From Synergistaceae bacterium (GTDB lineage Bacteria; Synergistota; Synergistia; Synergistales; Aminobacteriaceae): DNA of 6,837 nucleotides. Shown here piece by piece: positions 4,933 to 6,837 of the stretch. The stretch covers positions 1 to 6,837 of the forward strand of contig JAFSNU010000257.1 in the NCBI GenBank assembly GCA_017447325.1. Direction: 5' to 3'. Positions within the stretch are counted from its first letter, which is position 1; each line of letters starts with the position of its first letter. The notes beneath the pieces are model-generated. The model made no database searches. It saw only the letters and a list, made by a program, of their open reading frames with translations, and was not told the origin of the DNA. A program made the position numbers and the translations under genes.

Positions 4933-6105
4933 TTAATGATGAAACAGCCTTTGCCCGGTCATGACCATGGCGATATTATATTTATCGCAAGCTTCGATAA
5001 CTAAATCATCGCGTATAGACCCGCCGGGCTGCGCTATAAATTCTACGCCGCTCTTAACAGCACGCTCGATATTATCAGCGAACGGGAAGAACGCATCGCT
5101 GCCGAGAGCAACGCCCTTTATACTATCCAAATACTCGCGTTTCTCCTGCTCAGTTAAAACTTCCGGCTTATTTGCGAATAAATTTTCATCTATAAAGCCA
5201 GAATAAATAAAATTCTCGATAGCATTGTCGCGCTCAGGCCGTCCTATGCCGTCTTTAAATTTTAAATTCAAAACTTTATTATGCATGCGCAATAATCTTA
5301 AATCCGCCTTGTCGCCCGCAAGCCGCACGCAATACAGCCTCGACTGCTGGCCAGCTCCGACGCCTAAAGTCTGTCCGCCTTGAGCATAGCAAACAGAATT
5401 AGACTGCGTGTATTTCAAAGTTATTAACGCCAAAATTAAATCACGCCTTGCGTCTTCGCTAATATCCTTGCGTTTAGTAACAGCTTTATCAAATAAATTT
5501 AAATCTATCACAGGCGCATTATTGCGTCCCTGCTCGAAAGTTATTCCGAAAATATCTCTGCGTTCAATATTATCCGGCTCAAAATCTTTATCAATTTTAA
5601 CTACCGCATAGCCGCCCTTTCGCTTCTGCTTTAAAATCTCAAGAGCTTTAGGCGTGTAATCCGGCGCGATAATTCCATCAGAGACTTCATGTCTAATTAT
5701 CGACGCAGTGACCTCGTCGCACGTGTCACTCAGAGCTATCCAGTCCCCGAACGACGACATCCTGTCAGTTCCTCTCGCCCTCGCGTACGCGCACGCAAGC
5801 GGAGAATTATTTATATCTTTAATATCTTCGACAAAAAATAATTTCTTCTCGTCGTCGCTTAATTTAATTCCTAACGCCGCGCCCGCCGGACTTACATGCT
5901 TAAAGCTCGCCGCCGCAGGAATATTTAAAGTCTTCTTTAACTCGCGCACTAACTGCCATGAATTAAGCGCGTCAAGAAAATTTATATAGCCCGGCTTGCC
6001 GTTCAAAACTTCAAGCGGAAGCTCTCCGCCCCTATGCCTGCTCATGAAAATTCTCGCCGGCTTCTGATTTGGATTGCAGCCGTACTTTAATTCAAGCTCG
6101 ATCAT
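4933..6105 (-). CDS. purH: Stand-alone AICAR formyltransferase (short PurH lacking the cyclohydrolase domain)
   Basis: A 390-aa protein covering only the formyltransferase half of the usual bifunctional PurH (about 510-590 aa). It transfers the formyl group of 10-formyltetrahydrofolate to AICAR to give FAICAR, the penultimate step to IMP. Visible signatures are YGCNPNQKPARIF (8-20), the catalytic Lys-His in SFKHVSPAGAALG (67-79, K69 and H70), KYTQSNSVCYA (231-241), GVGAGQQSR (248-256), GSDAFFPFADNIERA (335-349), AQPGGSIRDD (358-367) and the C-terminal RLFHH that is standard for PurH. The start at 6105 has an SD (AAGGAG) 11 nt upstream. The protein begins directly with the transferase, so the missing N-terminal IMP cyclohydrolase is not an artefact of start choice. 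The PurO-like gene immediately upstream supplies that activity. Not truncated: this short form is a known arrangement in Clostridia. Confidence 0.93.
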   Translation of the reverse strand: MIELELKYGCNPNQKPARIFMSRHRGGELPLEVLNGKPGYINFLDALNSWQLVRELKKTLNIPAAASFKHVSPAGAALGIKLSDDEKKLFFVEDIKDINNSPLACAYARARGTDRMSSFGDWIALSDTCDEVTASIIRHEVSDGIIAPDYTPKALEILKQKRKGGYAVVKIDKDFEPDNIERRDIFGITFEQGRNNAPVIDLNLFDKAVTKRKDISEDARRDLILALITLKYTQSNSVCYAQGGQTLGVGAGQQSRLYCVRLAGDKADLRLLRMHNKVLNLKFKDGIGRPERDNAIENFIYSGFIDENLFANKPEVLTEQEKREYLDSIKGVALGSDAFFPFADNIERAVKSGVEFIAQPGGSIRDDLVIEACDKYNIAMVMTGQRLFHH

Positions 6106-6213
6106 TAATAAATCATCTCCTTAAATTTATAAATTTATAAATAGCCGCAGCTCAGCCGCAAATAATTTTTGATCGCAGCTTGCAGCCCGCAAACTTCTTC
6201 CTATTATATATAG
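6106..6213. other. 108-bp spacer between purO and purH
   Basis: No gene. In the minus direction a GC-richer centre with GCGGCT twice (in GCGGCTGAGCTGCGGCT) leads into a TTTATAAA repeat and the purH SD. TTGCGG and TATAAA stand 16 nt apart there, but the -35 match is poor, so I do not call a promoter. No stable hairpin with a U-run is seen. Confidence 0.5.
6117..6122 (-). promoter_or_regulatory. Ribosome-binding site of purH
   Basis: AAGGAG on the minus strand, 11 nt ahead of the ATG at 6105-6103. The ATG that directly follows the SD (GGAGATG) is not in frame with purH and hits a stop after three codons. Confidence 0.75.
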
Positions 6214-6837
6214 CTAATCTAATTTATATTTATTAAATAATCTGTCCTCAAAGCTATTATCAGCGTTATAACAGCGCACGTACAGCGAGATTTTATTATC
6301 ATCGTCAAGCGCGTTCCATAAGCTCTCGGCAAAATCATCTATGTCATCGCTGATATTTTCAACTAACTTCGGCTCGCCCGTAAACGACGGCAGCACTTCA
6401 GCATTATTATTATACGTGTGAATTAAATGCGCCGCTCCGGCCTGAGCTTCATACTCGAAAAATTCTCGCACGCAGGAATTATTTACGCCAGACTTCAAAA
6501 TATTTAATTTATATTTTCTAAAATCTAAATCTAAAATTCCGCTTATCCTCGGTGTGAAGTGAGGCGCGTCCGGCTCGAACTCACGAGTTCGCAGCGCATC
6601 TTCGAAAGTCTTGTCATGATTAATAAAATCATAAACAGTGTCGGTCTGGTCGCCGTTCGTGACTATAACTTTATTATTTAGAACTCTCAACGGCGCATAT
6701 AAAATTAACGACTTGTCTTTTACTTTGCTATTATCAATAATTTTAATAATTAAATCTTGATTTAATTTCTCGAACACTCTCGCACGGCTCGACGCGCTGC
6801 GTCCCATGATAAAATACGCAATCATCAAACGCCCCGC
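6214..6837 (-). CDS. purO: PurO-type IMP cyclohydrolase, 5'-truncated by the window edge
   Basis: The frame is open to the last base of the window; before the first apparent starts (TTG at 6828, ATG at 6825) it reads Ala-Gly-Arg. Homologues carry a further 20-30 residues with a PGRG-like segment before the YFIMGRS block, so the real start lies outside. What is seen resembles the archaeal PurO fold (PF07826), also found in Clostridia. It closes the ring of FAICAR to IMP. Signatures, numbered from the TTG, are AYFIMGRSASSRARVF (4-19), LILYAPLRVL (41-50), VTNGDQTDTVYDF (56-68), ALRTREFEPDAPHFTPRISG (78-97), YKLNILKS (106-113), EGxP-like PSFTGEPKLV (147-156) and ISLYVRCY (180-187). It sits directly upstream of the cyclohydrolase-less PurH, so the two separate proteins replace one bifunctional PurH. 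It is unrelated in fold to the missing PurH domain. Confidence 0.9.
   Translation of the reverse strand, partial: AGRLMIAYFIMGRSASSRARVFEKLNQDLIIKIIDNSKVKDKSLILYAPLRVLNNKVIVTNGDQTDTVYDFINHDKTFEDALRTREFEPDAPHFTPRISGILDLDFRKYKLNILKSGVNNSCVREFFEYEAQAGAAHLIHTYNNNAEVLPSFTGEPKLVENISDDIDDFAESLWNALDDDNKISLYVRCYNADNSFEDRLFNKYKLD

Noticed and set aside
5708..5989. Plus-strand 93-codon ORF
   Set aside because: Lies wholly inside the conserved purH coding sequence on the other strand, with no recognisable protein signature. The other plus-strand ORFs inside rlmB and purH were dropped for the same reason.
4933..6105. purH as a truncated pseudogene
   Set aside because: All formyltransferase motifs are intact from N- to C-terminus, it has its own SD, and a separate cyclohydrolase gene is adjacent.
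6130..6175. Sigma-70 promoter in front of purH (TTGCGG, 16 nt, TATAAA)
   Set aside because: The -35 matches only at TTG and AT-rich -10-like hexamers are expected by chance in this spacer.
6823..6828. TTG or ATG near the right edge as the true purO start
   Set aside because: The reading frame continues upstream to the end of the window and the homologous N-terminal segment is missing, so these are internal codons.

Overview
The window is a densely packed, AT-rich bacterial segment in which every supported gene lies on the minus strand, so transcription runs from high to low coordinates. A stand-alone AICAR formyltransferase next to a PurO-type IMP cyclohydrolase, WbpP/TviC-like epimerase sequence and Rpn-family proteins fit an anaerobic gut or rumen bacterium, probably Clostridia (Bacillota), possibly Synergistota. 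This placement is inferred from protein resemblance and is not certain.

Purine and RNA block (6837 down to 3481): the 5'-truncated purO-like gene is followed by the formyltransferase-only purH, by hpt and by an rlmB-type 23S rRNA 2'-O-methyltransferase. The first three gene products all lead to IMP. PurH makes FAICAR, PurO closes the ring, and Hpt salvages hypoxanthine with PRPP.

Spacer (3480 to 3306): 175 bp carrying three consecutive palindromes, read as an extragenic palindromic repeat cluster.

Surface-polysaccharide and Rpn block (3305 down to 1): a nucleotide-sugar epimerase (UDP-GlcNAc 4-epimerase type) and a GT4 glycosyltransferase that runs off the left edge. Between them sits an Rpn-family PD-(D/E)XK nuclease gene (rpnL), starting 2 nt after the epimerase stop. 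Inside rpnL is a strong Shine-Dalgarno and an in-frame ATG that would make a separate 65-aa C-terminal protein (RpnS). Two further complete copies of this C-terminal module follow as independent small ORFs of 57 and 69 aa. Each starts with the same MSGLSEEL sequence and the same SD-to-ATG spacing of 10 nt.

The three modules align as an 11-residue head, n tetrapeptide repeats, an 8-residue linker and a 26-residue tail, with n = 5, 3 and 6. Their lengths (65, 57, 69) therefore differ only by whole tetrads. Published work on E. coli Rpn proteins describes the C-terminal part as an intragenic antitoxin with variable four-residue repeats that blocks the toxic anti-phage nuclease. The sequence here suggests such a gene-within-a-gene system expanded by two stand-alone antitoxin-like paralogues. 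This is the most interesting part of the window.
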